A DNA stretch of 64,000 nucleotides from the NCBI GenBank assembly GCA_003255065.1, contig QAOA01007183.1, forward strand, positions 58,957 through 122,956, given 5' to 3'. The translations under genes were made by a program, and so were the position numbers. This stretch comes from Cercis canadensis. Taxonomy: Eukaryota; Streptophyta; Magnoliopsida; Fabales; Fabaceae. The notes beneath the pieces were generated by a model. The model saw only the letters and a program-made list of their open reading frames with translations, did not search any database and was not told the DNA's origin. Positions within the stretch are counted from its first letter, which is position 1. Every line of letters starts with the position of its first letter. This document shows positions 34,646-45,141 of the stretch, piece after piece.

Positions 34646-37354
34646 AGTATTCAAGCTTCGAAGATCAAACCAAAGCAATCAAGACGTTGATGATCAAAGC
34701 CTTTAAGCCTTGAAGTCCTAAAGAACATCCTTCAAGTCGAGCACACCGAAATTATCAAGTGAAGAGAAAAATCAAAGGATCACTCCTATTCTTTGTAATA
34801 GGAAAGTCATTAGAGATTGTACCCCAATTCACAAAATCAATAAAGATTCAATTTGTTCAAGCATCATTTCTGTCTTTAGTTCTTAGACAAGAAATTTGTG
34901 TACGGGTGCATTTCACAACACATAGGGGCCAGGTATGACCCTATGAATATATGCCCGCTTAACCCTAGGTCTTTCACCCCAGCTTTTTATGGCTCGAGGA
35001 AACCCGAATCCCTAGGCCTTTCAGCCAAGCTGCATTTGTTCCCAAGGCAATTAATGCATGAATGTGAAAATAAATCTAAATAAAAGTGCTGGCATAAATA
35101 GGCCTAAGCTAGACATTAATATAATTGCAGCTTAGTTCACATTAACGGAACCTCTGATAATTAAGATGAACTAAGCTGAGAACAAAATGGTGAAACTCAA
35201 ACTTTTAATAACGGAACCGTAATTAATTAACATAACAATACCATACGGTTATATGAGGAAAGAGTGGACATGAACATACATGACAGGGAACTTGCCGGCA
35301 TGCGTAACTGACTTTGTGGGAGAGAGATCCAACGTAAAAGAGACAACAACTACTGGCACATGGTTGTTTCAGTCAGCAAGAACCACACAAGTTTATAATT
35401 CAGGCAAATTTAAGTCTATTAAAATTTAACAATAAGATATCTACAATAAAATATGTATGTATCCCTGTAATTTCCTAAGAACTGAATCAAATATGTTATA
35501 TTACAACATGTCAATTTTAAGGAAAAAACTAAGAACACAATAGAATTAGGAACATGTACTTACGCATTTGCCTTCAAATTCATCTCATTATGAATTAAAC
35601 CACAATGAATTCACAAAATTTTCTAATCCTGTTCCTTACAACATGTCAATTTTAAGGAAAAACTAAAAAGATGATAGAATTAAGAACACATACTGATGCA
35701 ATTGCCTTCGCATTCATCTCATTATGAATTAAACCTAATGAAAAGTATTTGTGAATTTCACAATATTTTCTAATCCTCTTCCTTTTAAATTAATGCAGGC
35801 ACAACAGGAATGAGGAAGATATACTTTGACCTTTAGATATTAATCACAAAAACAAAATCTTAGAGAAAGTGTAGCCAACATTCAATCATATGACCATTGT
35901 TCGAGCTCACTCTCTAAAATCTCCCCAAAAATTTTGATTCTCTAGTTCTGCTCACTCTAAATTTCTGACACCCCACCACAAATACAAATTCTGAATATCA
36001 AAAGTAACCCAATTATTACCAATTTAATGAAAAGGATAGAGAATTTTGGAATAGAAGAAAAGAGCTTTTTTCTACTATTTACCTGAACAAATTCTAGCAC
36101 ACCAAAAAGTCTCATATGTAGAAGAAATAAATTAAACAAAATGTATGACTTATTACGTACTCTTAAACAAAAGGGAATTTTCCTGTCCCAGAGAAAACAC
36201 GTTTGACAACATTATTCTTACCATCTCAATTTTGTAATAACCCGTTTATGATAGAGAAGAGCTATAAAGCCAAAGAATAAATACTTACCTATCCATGGAA
36301 TTGCAGTACTGGTTTACCTAGATAGCTATACTTTCTTTATTTTATTTTTTAAAATTATTTTGTGGCCATTGCCAAAGATATACTGAGTTATTCAATACTA
36401 GTGAAATGATTCTAACGAAAGAAGTACATACAGTATAATTCATCAGTATTACTTTCAATACTCACATAACCCAATTTTAAATATGTTGAGGTTAGCAGTA
36501 ATAAAGTTTTTTTTTTTATTATTATTATGACCAGAAGCCTTACTTTTATAAAATGGAACCCACCAACACATGTAGCATCTATCGTACTCTTCAGCTTTTA
36601 CGGTAAAATTTTGATTCCCTTTTCTTTCCCCTTTTAATGTCTTGTCTCCAATTTTTACTCTATTCATTTCATTTAGGCAGTAGATAAAAAGGAAACAGTT
36701 AAACTGTATTTAAACTTTTTCGTTTATCAATAAATTTTTAGATTATTTTCTATAATTCTAGGATTAGAAAATTAAGAATTCTGTTATATCATTTATATTA
36801 TTAATATGGTAAAACTAATACAGACAACAATTTCATGCACCCACAGGAATTGATCCATTGTATCTAACTACTGACCCCTTCTTCTTAAAAGCTCCCTGAT
36901 ATTCATAGCATACTCATCTTCTACACAAATTCTAACACAAACAAGAGTGCTAAGAATATCTCCAGGAGTATTCATGGATTCCATCTGGTTTCCACAAGAC
37001 CTGACTAGAGAAATTTTCACTAGGTTGCCCGTGAAATCTGTGATCCGGTTTGAATTATTATCTAAAGAATGGTCTTGCCTCTTCAAATCCCCAGATTTCA
37101 TTGGAAACCACCTTGGTCACTCCACCAAAAATAATCCTTCTCTTCTCCTCCAAGGTGTTCACCCAATCATTCAGCTGTCAAGCGCCTCCAGTTTACATTT
37201 GTTACCGAATGACCCGAAAAGTCTACATATTCATGCTTCAAATATCAAGAATTTGGATTTGAGTCTCAAGGTCCTGGGTTGCTGCAATGGATTACTGTGT
37301 GTTAGTCATCTTTGTTCTGACTTTAAGGTAAGAATTTCAGTATGGAACCCAGCT
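34641..37354 (+). repeat. Segmental duplication, copy 1
   Basis: Colinear with 40041-45142. The shared start is TT[C/G]AAAGTAT[T/G]CAAGCTTC, and the first bases align with an offset of exactly 5400. Shared content includes an LTR-like 3' part, AT-rich flank, and the promoter and first 380 bp of an F-box gene. Copy 1 lacks the MULE and the 177-bp insert found in copy 2, so it preserves both empty sites. Confidence 0.9.
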
Positions 37355-38134
37355 ATCAGGCAATTGAGAAATATATGTCGTGTAAACTATTGCTCCACTA
37401 ATGGTATTCCCTATATGGGGTTTGGCTTCAATGCCCCTGTCAATGATTACAAGATAGTGGTGATGTATGTTTCTAATCAAATTCCAGCTCATATTGAGGT
37501 GTATTCAATATCGACTGGGTCATGTAACAAAAGCAAGAGCTCAGATTTGAAAGGCGTTCGTCTTCTGCATCAGCCAGTGATGGCAAATGGATCTTTATTT
37601 TGGTTGGGAGTTGAGGCAAATGAGTTTGATGACTATGAGTTGGTGATTTCTTTTGACTTGGGTCATGAAATTGTCAGAAAGATAGAATTGCCAACTCCAG
37701 CTTCGAATCCTATTCTGAAATATAAAAGACTTTCAATTCATGAGGGTTCACTTGCTATACTTATTCACAGTACAGACCTCATAGTTCATTTCATTGATCT
37801 GTGGGTACTTAAGAATATTGGTGATAATGGGGTTTGTTGGGGTAAGTTGTATAGGGTTGGACCATTATCAGGATTAATTGTACGTCCAGTAACTGCTTGG
37901 AAAAATGATATTCTCTATGAGTTAATAGACATGGAAATCAAGGATGGAGAATTCTCTCCTGGAGATAGTGGTATCTTTCTCTGCAATTCCAAAGGCAAAA
38001 ACAGGAAGATTCTGCCAGCTCATGGTCACAGGGCTGCATTTTCTGATAGTGTTTTCAATTATACAGAGAGCCTGGTTCCTGTTAGCAGCAGCCAATATGA
38101 AGTTGTGGAAGAAGCTCATTTCACGGAGAGTTAG
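36974..38134 (+). CDS. F-box protein with F-box-associated (FBA) domain
   Basis: A single-exon gene of 386 codons from the ATG at 36974. The upstream in-frame ATG at 36947 would add nine residues, but the F-box normally begins within ten residues of the start, so 36974 is preferred. The F-box occupies about residues 5-48 (QDLTREIFTRLPVKSVIRFE, then SKEWSCLFKSPDF). The FBA region follows, with LGCCNGLLCV, WNPAIRQLRNI and GFGFNAPVNDYKIVV. Such proteins bridge Skp1 in SCF ubiquitin ligases to a substrate through the C-terminal domain; the substrate here is unknown. The frame is intact to the stop. A truncated paralogue lies at 44762 and a decayed one at 49921, so this is the surviving member of a local cluster. 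Confidence 0.88.
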   Translation: MDSIWFPQDLTREIFTRLPVKSVIRFELLSKEWSCLFKSPDFIGNHLGHSTKNNPSLLLQGVHPIIQLSSASSLHLLPNDPKSLHIHASNIKNLDLSLKVLGCCNGLLCVSHLCSDFKVRISVWNPAIRQLRNICRVNYCSTNGIPYMGFGFNAPVNDYKIVVMYVSNQIPAHIEVYSISTGSCNKSKSSDLKGVRLLHQPVMANGSLFWLGVEANEFDDYELVISFDLGHEIVRKIELPTPASNPILKYKRLSIHEGSLAILIHSTDLIVHFIDLWVLKNIGDNGVCWGKLYRVGPLSGLIVRPVTAWKNDILYELIDMEIKDGEFSPGDSGIFLCNSKGKNRKILPAHGHRAAFSDSVFNYTESLVPVSSSQYEVVEEAHFTES

Positions 38135-39760
38135 ATCCTCGTTGGATGAGATAGCTTGTGTTTAGTAATTTTAAACAACATTTTAAACCACTCCACCCAA
38201 CCCCTCAAAAACAAATAAGATGTGAATGTCTTTGTTTTAATTATCACTAATCACAAGTAGATGCTAGAAATTGTGAGATGGTGGTGATTTGAGTCTATTT
38301 GAACATTTCCTACAGTGAGATTTGATATTTCTTTTGAGCAATTGAAAATTTTAGATTCTTTATGGTAAATTTTTATGTGGTGCGGCATATATGACATATG
38401 CATCTTTGGTTTTAGTCACATTGAATTTGAAGCTCTGAAAGCTTATTAGAATCTGATATGGATACATGCACATGCACATCCCCCTTTCTTTATTTCTTAT
38501 ATTATTATCTTTTTGCAACCAAACTAACTTTCATATGCAAAGTGCCTTTTGTACGTCACTAATCTTACTGTGTTCCCTGTTACAAAACTTTCCTTCAAAT
38601 GTGTTACGAATAGAACATTGTGTAATATGTAGTTTTGTACATCTATTTTCGCTTTTTGATTTGACAACTTATATCTTGTTTTATTTAGTATAACTGTTCT
38701 TGCGATAACTAAATTTGGAGAAAGTGGAAAACAAGAGGGTTTGGTATTAGTGGAAAGTCTAAATACTATAAAGGCCTAACTGGGAACTGGCTTAAGAACT
38801 TTGATTATCAAAGTAAAGCAAGAGTTTTATGCGGAGAAAAGTAGAAGACATGAAGTTCTTTATATTAGTCGAAATCGATATACTATTCTTAATCAATGAA
38901 ATGCAACTGTTGAATCAAACGTTAGGTTTTTTCTTTCATTCTAAACAAACATATATTGTTTGGCATTATATATAATGAAATAGTGAAATGGAACTATTGA
39001 TGATGCGTGTTGCACCGCTTATCATCTTCTCCTTTCATGGTCAAATATTCTTTCCTTTGTTTTCCATATTTTATTTTCTTTTATGTTTTTTTATTAGTTG
39101 CATTTTATGCACGGGCAAAATGGAAAAGTTTTGTAAACTACTACGTTCTTTTTCTTTTGAGTACAGCAGTTCTGGAGCCAAACAAAATATATGAAACACT
39201 AAAACATCACTGGGCAAAGATGCACCTCAGAAATCACCACAAAGAATAGCTCCTAACCCTGAAGGAGGAGTTGTGACTAAATGGAACCCAATAGGAGGAG
39301 AAATTCTTATATATACCAGAGAGTATTACACTACCTAGATACAAACAAGTAAGTTTTAGTGATGGACCCTCGTAGGATCCACTTTTTATATGTTTTTACT
39401 TGTGGAACCCACTATTATGTGTTTTCCGTGTAATACTTTGAGAGTCCCAGTTGAAGAGTCACAACCCTATTTAGCAAGCCAATTAGTGCACACGTTTCTT
39501 TCTCAATACACTTAAATAATATAGACTTTCCACTTTCTTACCAAGTAACATCCAAATCCTATGGAGGAGCTGCAAACCAATTCCCATACTCAATATGTTG
39601 GAAGAGAGTCACCTGATAATAGACATAGAGTCTGTTGTTCATGAGGCTACAAAATTAGAAATAAACCACATATTAATATGGATGATAGAAAAGCTAAATG
39701 TGTGGTACTATACATAGAGTCTGGAGACAAATTTAAATTAATGATGTCAATTGGCCAATA
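38135..39760. other. Intergenic DNA downstream of the F-box gene; no gene recognised
   Basis: Overlapping open frames at 38988-39249 are rich in F, L and Y and match no family I know. The rest is AT-rich without clear repeats. Confidence 0.5.
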
Positions 39761-39761
39761 G

Positions 39762-40336
39762 GAAATTACCGAGTGTCAACATGTCTCATGATGGCTTATC
39801 ACATATTTTTATCTCTTTATTTAAAAAGTAAAATAAGAGATAATTAGTGATTTTTAAGTATTATTTCCTTGTTAAATAAATCAAGGGATAATAATGAAGG
39901 AGTTCACATTCAACTAAAAATCTCCTTCTATGGCCTATAAATAGAGCACTCTTGTGTCATTTGTGGAGAACTGAATTGTAAAGTATTGAAGCTCTGCCAT
40001 TTTTTCTCAAGCCTCAAGCTTTAAAGAGAGAATTAAAACATTGAAAGTATGCAAGCTTCCAAGATCAAACCAAAGCATTCAAGACATTGATGATCAAAGC
40101 CTTTAAGCCTTGATGTCCTAAAGAACATCCTTCAAGTCGAGCACCAAGCTTGTTCAAGCCCTCGACCGAAATTATCAAGTGAAGAGAAAAATCAAAGGAT
40201 CACTCCTATTCTTTGTAATAGGAAAGTCATTAGAGATTGTACCCCAATTCACAAAATCAATAAAGATTCAATTTATTCGAGCATCATTTCTGTCTCTAGT
40301 TCTCAGACAAGAAATTTGTGTGTACGGGTGCATTCC
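39762..40336 (+). repeat. LTR-like sequence with TATA box
   Basis: The stretch from TGTCAACATGTCTCATGATG to GGGTGCATTCCACAACA has a TG...CA layout, a good TATA box (CTATAAATAG, 39935-39944), and downstream features of an LTR R/U5 region (AATCAATAAAGATTCAATTT). Its second half is shared with 34641-34915. I found neither a primer site nor target duplications, so it could be a solo LTR or an old promoter region. Confidence 0.4.
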
Positions 40337-41621
40337 ACAACATATAGGGGCCCAGGTATGACCCTATGAATATATGCCCATTTAACCCTAGGTCTTTCAG
40401 CCCAGCATTTATGGCTCGAGGAAACCCGAATCCCTAGGCCTTTCAGCCCAGCTGCATTTGTTCCCAAGGCAATTAACGCATCAATGTGAAAATAAATCTA
40501 AATAAAAGTGGTGGCATAAATAGGCCTAAGCTAGACATTAATATAATTGTAGCTTAGTTCACATTAGATGGAACCCCTGATAATTAAGATGAACTAAGTT
40601 GAGAGAAAAATGGCGAAACTCAAACGTTTAATAACGGAACCGTAATTAATTAACATAACATTAACATAACAATACCATAAGTCTATATGAGGGAAGAGTG
40701 GACATGAACATACATGATAGGGAACTTGCCGGCATGCATAACTGACTGTGAGGGAGAGAGATCCAGCGTAAAAGAGACAACTACTACTGGCACTTGACTG
40801 TTTCAGTCAGCAAGAACCCTACAAGTTTATTATTACGGCATTACAATTTAACAATAAGATATCTACAATTAAATATGTATGTATCCCTGTAATTTCCTAA
40901 GAACTGAATCAAATATGTTATATTACAACATTTCAATTTTAAGGAAAAAACTAAGAACACAATAGAATTAGGAACATGTACTTGTGCATTTGCCTTCAAA
41001 TTCATCTCATTATGAATTAAACCACAATGAATTCACAATATTTTCTAATCCTCTTCCTTACAACATGTCAATTTTAAGGAAAAACTAAAAAGATGATAGA
41101 ATTAAGAACACATACTGATGCAATTGCCTTCATATTCATCTCATTATGAATTAAACCTAATGAAAAGTATTTTTGAATTTCACAATATTTTCTAATCCTC
41201 TTCCTTTCAAATTAATGCAGGCATAACAGGACTGAGGAATATATACTTTGACCTTTAGATATTGATCACAAAAACAAAGTCTTAAAGAAAGTGTAGCCAA
41301 CATTCAAGCATATGACCGTTGTTCGAGCTGACTTTCTAAAATCTCCCAAAAAAAATTGATTCTCTAGTTGTGCTCACTCTAAATTTCTGACACCCCACCA
41401 CAAATACGAAATTCTGAATATCAGAAGTAACCCAATTGCTTCCAATTTATTGAAAAGAATAGAGTTATGGAATAGAAGAAAATAGCTTCCCTCTACTATG
41501 TACCTGAACAAATTCTAGCACACCAAAGAGTCCCATATGTAGAAGAAACAATTAAATAAGTTGTATGACTTATTATGTACTCTTAAACAAAAGGAAATTT
41601 TCCTGTCCCAGAGAAAACACG

Positions 41622-41798
41622 ACACAGTGATCCTAAAAGTTAAAGAAAAGCTCTAAAATGAGCGAATTAGCTCCAAATCAGTGTCCATGACTGGCACTCC
41701 ACTATAGCCTGGGTATGCCCTAGCCCTGATAATAGACAATTCACAACTTCTCGTACCCATGGTTGTCAAACTCGTGAGTTTACTTGTATACTCATGAG
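41622..41798. repeat. Small insertion present only in duplication copy 2
   Basis: Copy 1 reads GAGAAAACACG directly into TTTGACAACATTA at about 36200; copy 2 has 177 bp between these words. The 3' part forms an inverted repeat with the flank: GTTGTCAAACTC...GAGTTTGACAAC, with arms of about 18 bp around an 18-bp loop. It could equally be a deletion in copy 1. Confidence 0.65.
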
Positions 41799-42929
41799 TT
41801 TGACAACATTACTCTTACCATCTCAATTTTGTAATAACCCCTTTATGATATACAATGGAAAGAAGATTTATAAAGCCAAAGAATAAATACTTACCTANAA
41901 TAACCCCTTTATGATATACAATGGAAAGAAGATTTATAAAGCCAAAGAATAAATTCTTACCTACCTATGGAATTGCAGTACTGGTTTACCTAGATGATTG
42001 CCATAGTTATACTTTCTTTATTTTATTTTTTAAATTATTTTATGGCCATTGCCATAGATATACTGAGTTATTCAACACTAGTGAAATGATTCTAACGAAA
42101 AAAGTACATACAGTAGAATTCATCAGTATTACTTTCAATACTCATATAACCCAATTTTAAATATTTTGATGTTAGCAGTAATAATTTTTTATTATTATTA
42201 TTATGAGCATAAGCCTTACTTTTATAAAAGAGTAAGACCCCTTTTTAGTCCTTCAAAACTTTTTAAAATGTCACTTTAATCCTTAATTTTTTGTTGGTAT
42301 CAATTTAGTCTTTCAATTTATGTTTTTGCTGCCAATTTAGTTATTTTTCTGGCGTTCATTAGTGAGCTTGGATGAAAATTGTCATGTGATACGTTAAGTG
42401 TTGATGTGACAGTTAAATGTTGATTGGGCAAGCTGACATGACATGAGAGAAGTTGTTGATGTGGCAAAAGGTGAAAACAGTGCCATTTTGAGTAAAAGAA
42501 ACATTTGCGCATTGCAGGCGTTGGTGCGCCAGTGAAGGAGGGACTCGGTGCTGGCTTGCTAGAATGAGGGCTTGATGCACGGAGGTAGAGCGCTGGTGCA
42601 CTTGGAATGAGGCGCTGCAGTGCTTACTTTCTGTGCAGCTGCTTGTGACACACCAAGCATAGTGCTGAGGCACTAAGAGATTCATCCCTACTCCATTAAA
42701 GCACGGTGTTTCATGTTGGATATTGTTTCAGTTTCAGAATTATATATTTTTCAGTTAAGCCTCGTTAATATTGAACGAGTGAGAAATCGACGAGCTTTGC
42801 ATATATCATTTTCTTTGTCTGTAGTTGAGGGCATTCTACTTCAGCTAATTAAAAGAATTTTTCGTCAAAAAAAAAAAAAGAAGTACTTTTTAACGTCCCA
42901 GATTTTAAAGGTGGAAGTTTTGAGGCAAA

Positions 42930-43314
42930 ATGAGCAATTCCAATGCCGGAACCTCATCAAAACCGAGAGCTGGATCATCACAACCATCAGAAACTTCATC
43001 TAAACGCAAAAGAGGTGCTTTTCAAAAAGAATATAAACTTCTTTCTTTATATTCTAAATAACATGTTAATTTTATCTGTATTGCTCTCTTTATAATCGTC
43101 TTCACAGTTTTTTATAGTGCAGCACACATGATGTATGGTTTTGGAGATGATCCTAATGTAAGTATCATTATCCATCTCTTTCCACATAAAATCCCTTATG
43201 CTATCAATTAATCATTAACTTATTTTCTATATTTTTCTTGCCATTGCACTATTACCCACTTCTTGAAAGTGTGGCACTTATGGAGGATATTGTAGTTGAA
43301 TATGTCACAGAATT
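42930..43314 (+). pseudogene. TAF13: Captured exons 1-3 of TAF13 (TFIID subunit)
   Basis: Three pieces with intact splice signals are visible. Exon 1 at 42930-43031 encodes MSNSNAGTSSKPRAGSSQP then KRKRGAFQKE. Exon 2 at about 43117-43157 encodes HMMYGFGDDPN and is followed by GTAAGT. Exon 3 at about 43256-43314 encodes ESVALMEDIVVEYVTEF and is followed by GTGAGC. These are the N-terminus and histone-fold start of TAF13, which pairs with TAF11 in TFIID. Differences include AHMM for the usual QHMM and loss of the helix after VEYVT. The remaining histone-fold exons are absent. Retention of intron boundaries shows capture at the DNA level. Confidence 0.82.
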
Positions 43315-43417
43315 TGTGAGCATCTTCTTCGGTTATATATTGTCTTTCTTGTTTAAACGGTAGACCCTTATGAATCTATGGCACACATAGGAATTCTTCA
43401 AAAATTTAAATATTGCA

Positions 43418-43526
43418 GGTTGAATGCCAGGGGAAAATAAGTATCAAGAAATTCTGGTTGCCTGATGCGCAAGACCAAGTTCAGGCAGGGAAAACACCTA
43501 GTTCTCCAAGTAAAACTTATCAGGTA
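43418..43526 (+). pseudogene. Second captured exon-like segment, origin unknown
   Basis: After an acceptor-like TATTGCAG the frame reads VECQGKISIKKFWLPDAQDQ then VQAGKTPSSPSKTYQ, followed by GTAAAG. The open frame between plausible splice sites suggests a real exon from another gene. It does not match the continuation of TAF13, and I do not recognise it. A further coding-like piece (DEQKLLMNRQKDMQRKYQWN) lies at about 43572-43632. Confidence 0.4.
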
Positions 43527-44761
43527 AAGTTAAAGTCATAAATGATATAAATATTTTACCTACTGATCAGGATGAACAGAAGCTTTTGATGAATCGCCAA
43601 AAAGATATGCAGCGTAAATACCAGTGGAACTTCCATTACAAGAATCTGATGATTAGTGTCAGCAGCATCTGATATGCAAACAAAGTGATTAACCTACGCT
43701 AACATTATGGAGAAAACCTGACCACCTTGCTTTGAGGATTAATCATGAAGTCAGAGTAACCATTAATTAGTAACATCTATAAACAAGGTAGAAAAAAGTT
43801 GGAATAAAGACTCAATCGACTCAATATTTAAAGAAATTTTAAGGTAGAAACATAGGGCTGCCACGCCAATCTCTTAGCGCCTCAGCGCTATGCTTAGTGC
43901 GTCACAAGAAGCTGCACAGAAAGTGAGCGCCACAGCGCCTCACTCCAAGCGCACCAGCGCTCTACCTGCGTGCATCAGTGCCTCATTCGAGCAATCCAGC
44001 GCCGCGTCCCTCCTTCACTGGCGCACCGGCATCCGCAATGCACAAATTTTTCTTGTACTCAAAACGGTGTCATTTTCACCTTTTGCCACACCAGCAGTTC
44101 TCCTCATGCCAAGTAAGCTTGCTTAGTCAGCACTTAACTGCCAAATCAATATTTAACGTTCCACGTGACAATTTTCATCAAAGCTCATTAACGGTTCCAC
44201 GTGACAATTTTCATCAAAGCTCATTAATGGACCCAGACGAAAGACTAAATTGACAGCAAAAACATAAATTAAAGGACTAAATTGGCACCAACAAAATATC
44301 AATGATTAAAGTGACATTTTAAAAAAATTTAAAGGACCAAAAATGGAACCCATAAACTCCTGTAACTACTCTACAATTTTTATGGAAAAATTTTGATTCC
44401 CTTTTTTTCTTTTTTTCTCCTTTTCATATACTATCTCCAATTTTTACTCTACTCATTTCATTTATGCAGTAGATAAAAAGGAAAAGTTTTAAACTGTATT
44501 GAAACTTTTTCATTTGTCAATAAAGTTTTTAGATTATTTTCTATAATTCTAGGATTAGATAATTAAGAATTATGCTATTTCATTTATATTATTAATATGG
44601 TAAAACTAATACAGACAACAATCTCATGCACCCACTGGAATTAATCAATTGTATCTAGCTAATGACCCCTTCTTAAAAGCTCCCTGATATTCATAGCATA
44701 CTCATCTTCTACACAAATTCTAACACAAACAAGAGTGCTAAGAATATCTGCAGGAGTATTC

Positions 44762-45141
44762 ATGGATTCCATCTGGTTACCACAAGAACTGACCAGAGAA
44801 ATTTTCAGAAGGGTGCCCGTGAAATCTGTGATCTAGTTTGAATTGTTATCTAAAGAATGGTCTCGCCTCTTCAAATCCCCAGCTTTCATTGCAGACCACC
44901 TTCGTCATTCCACCAAAAATAATCCTTCTCTTCTCCTCCAAGGTGTTCACCCAATCATTCAGCTGTCAGGCGCCTCCAGCTTACATTTGTTCCCGAATGA
45001 CCCGGAAAGTCTACATATTCATGCTTCAAATATCAACAATTTGGATTTGAGTCTCAAGGTCCTGGGTTGCTGCAATGGATTACTGTGTGTTAGTCATCTT
45101 TGTTCTGACTTTAAGGTAAGAATTTCAATATGGAACCCAGC
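44762..45141 (+). pseudogene. Truncated F-box gene in duplication copy 2
   Basis: A close paralogue of the F-box gene at 36974, from the equivalent ATG. It reads MDSIWLPQELTREIFRRVPV, then a stop (TAG at about 44833) in place of the arginine codon of copy 1, then continues in frame through LGCCNGLLCVSHL to WNPA. At 45142 the gene is cut by an LTR-like sequence beginning TGTAGACACC. The remaining two thirds of the gene are not found in the window. Confidence 0.9.

Larger units (their letters stand above)
42230..44343. mobile_element. Pack-MULE with very long terminal inverted repeats and TAF13 exons
   Basis: Left arm 42230-42684 and right arm about 43868-44343 are inverted copies. Shared words (right arm read in reverse) include TTTTTAAAATGTCACTTTAATC, CAAAATGGTGTCATTTT-like and TTCTGTGCAGCTGCTTGTGAC-like segments and a GC-rich stretch. 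The arms are about 455-475 bp. The right arm holds a 33-bp duplication (TTCCACGTGACAATTTTCAT twice). The empty site is visible in duplication copy 1 (CTTTTATAAAATGGAACCC, about 36546), showing insertion after the duplication. The duplicated bases are only a few As, and the outermost 12 bp of the right arm seem missing, so a clean 9-bp duplication cannot be shown. The interior has captured TAF13 exons. Confidence 0.8.
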
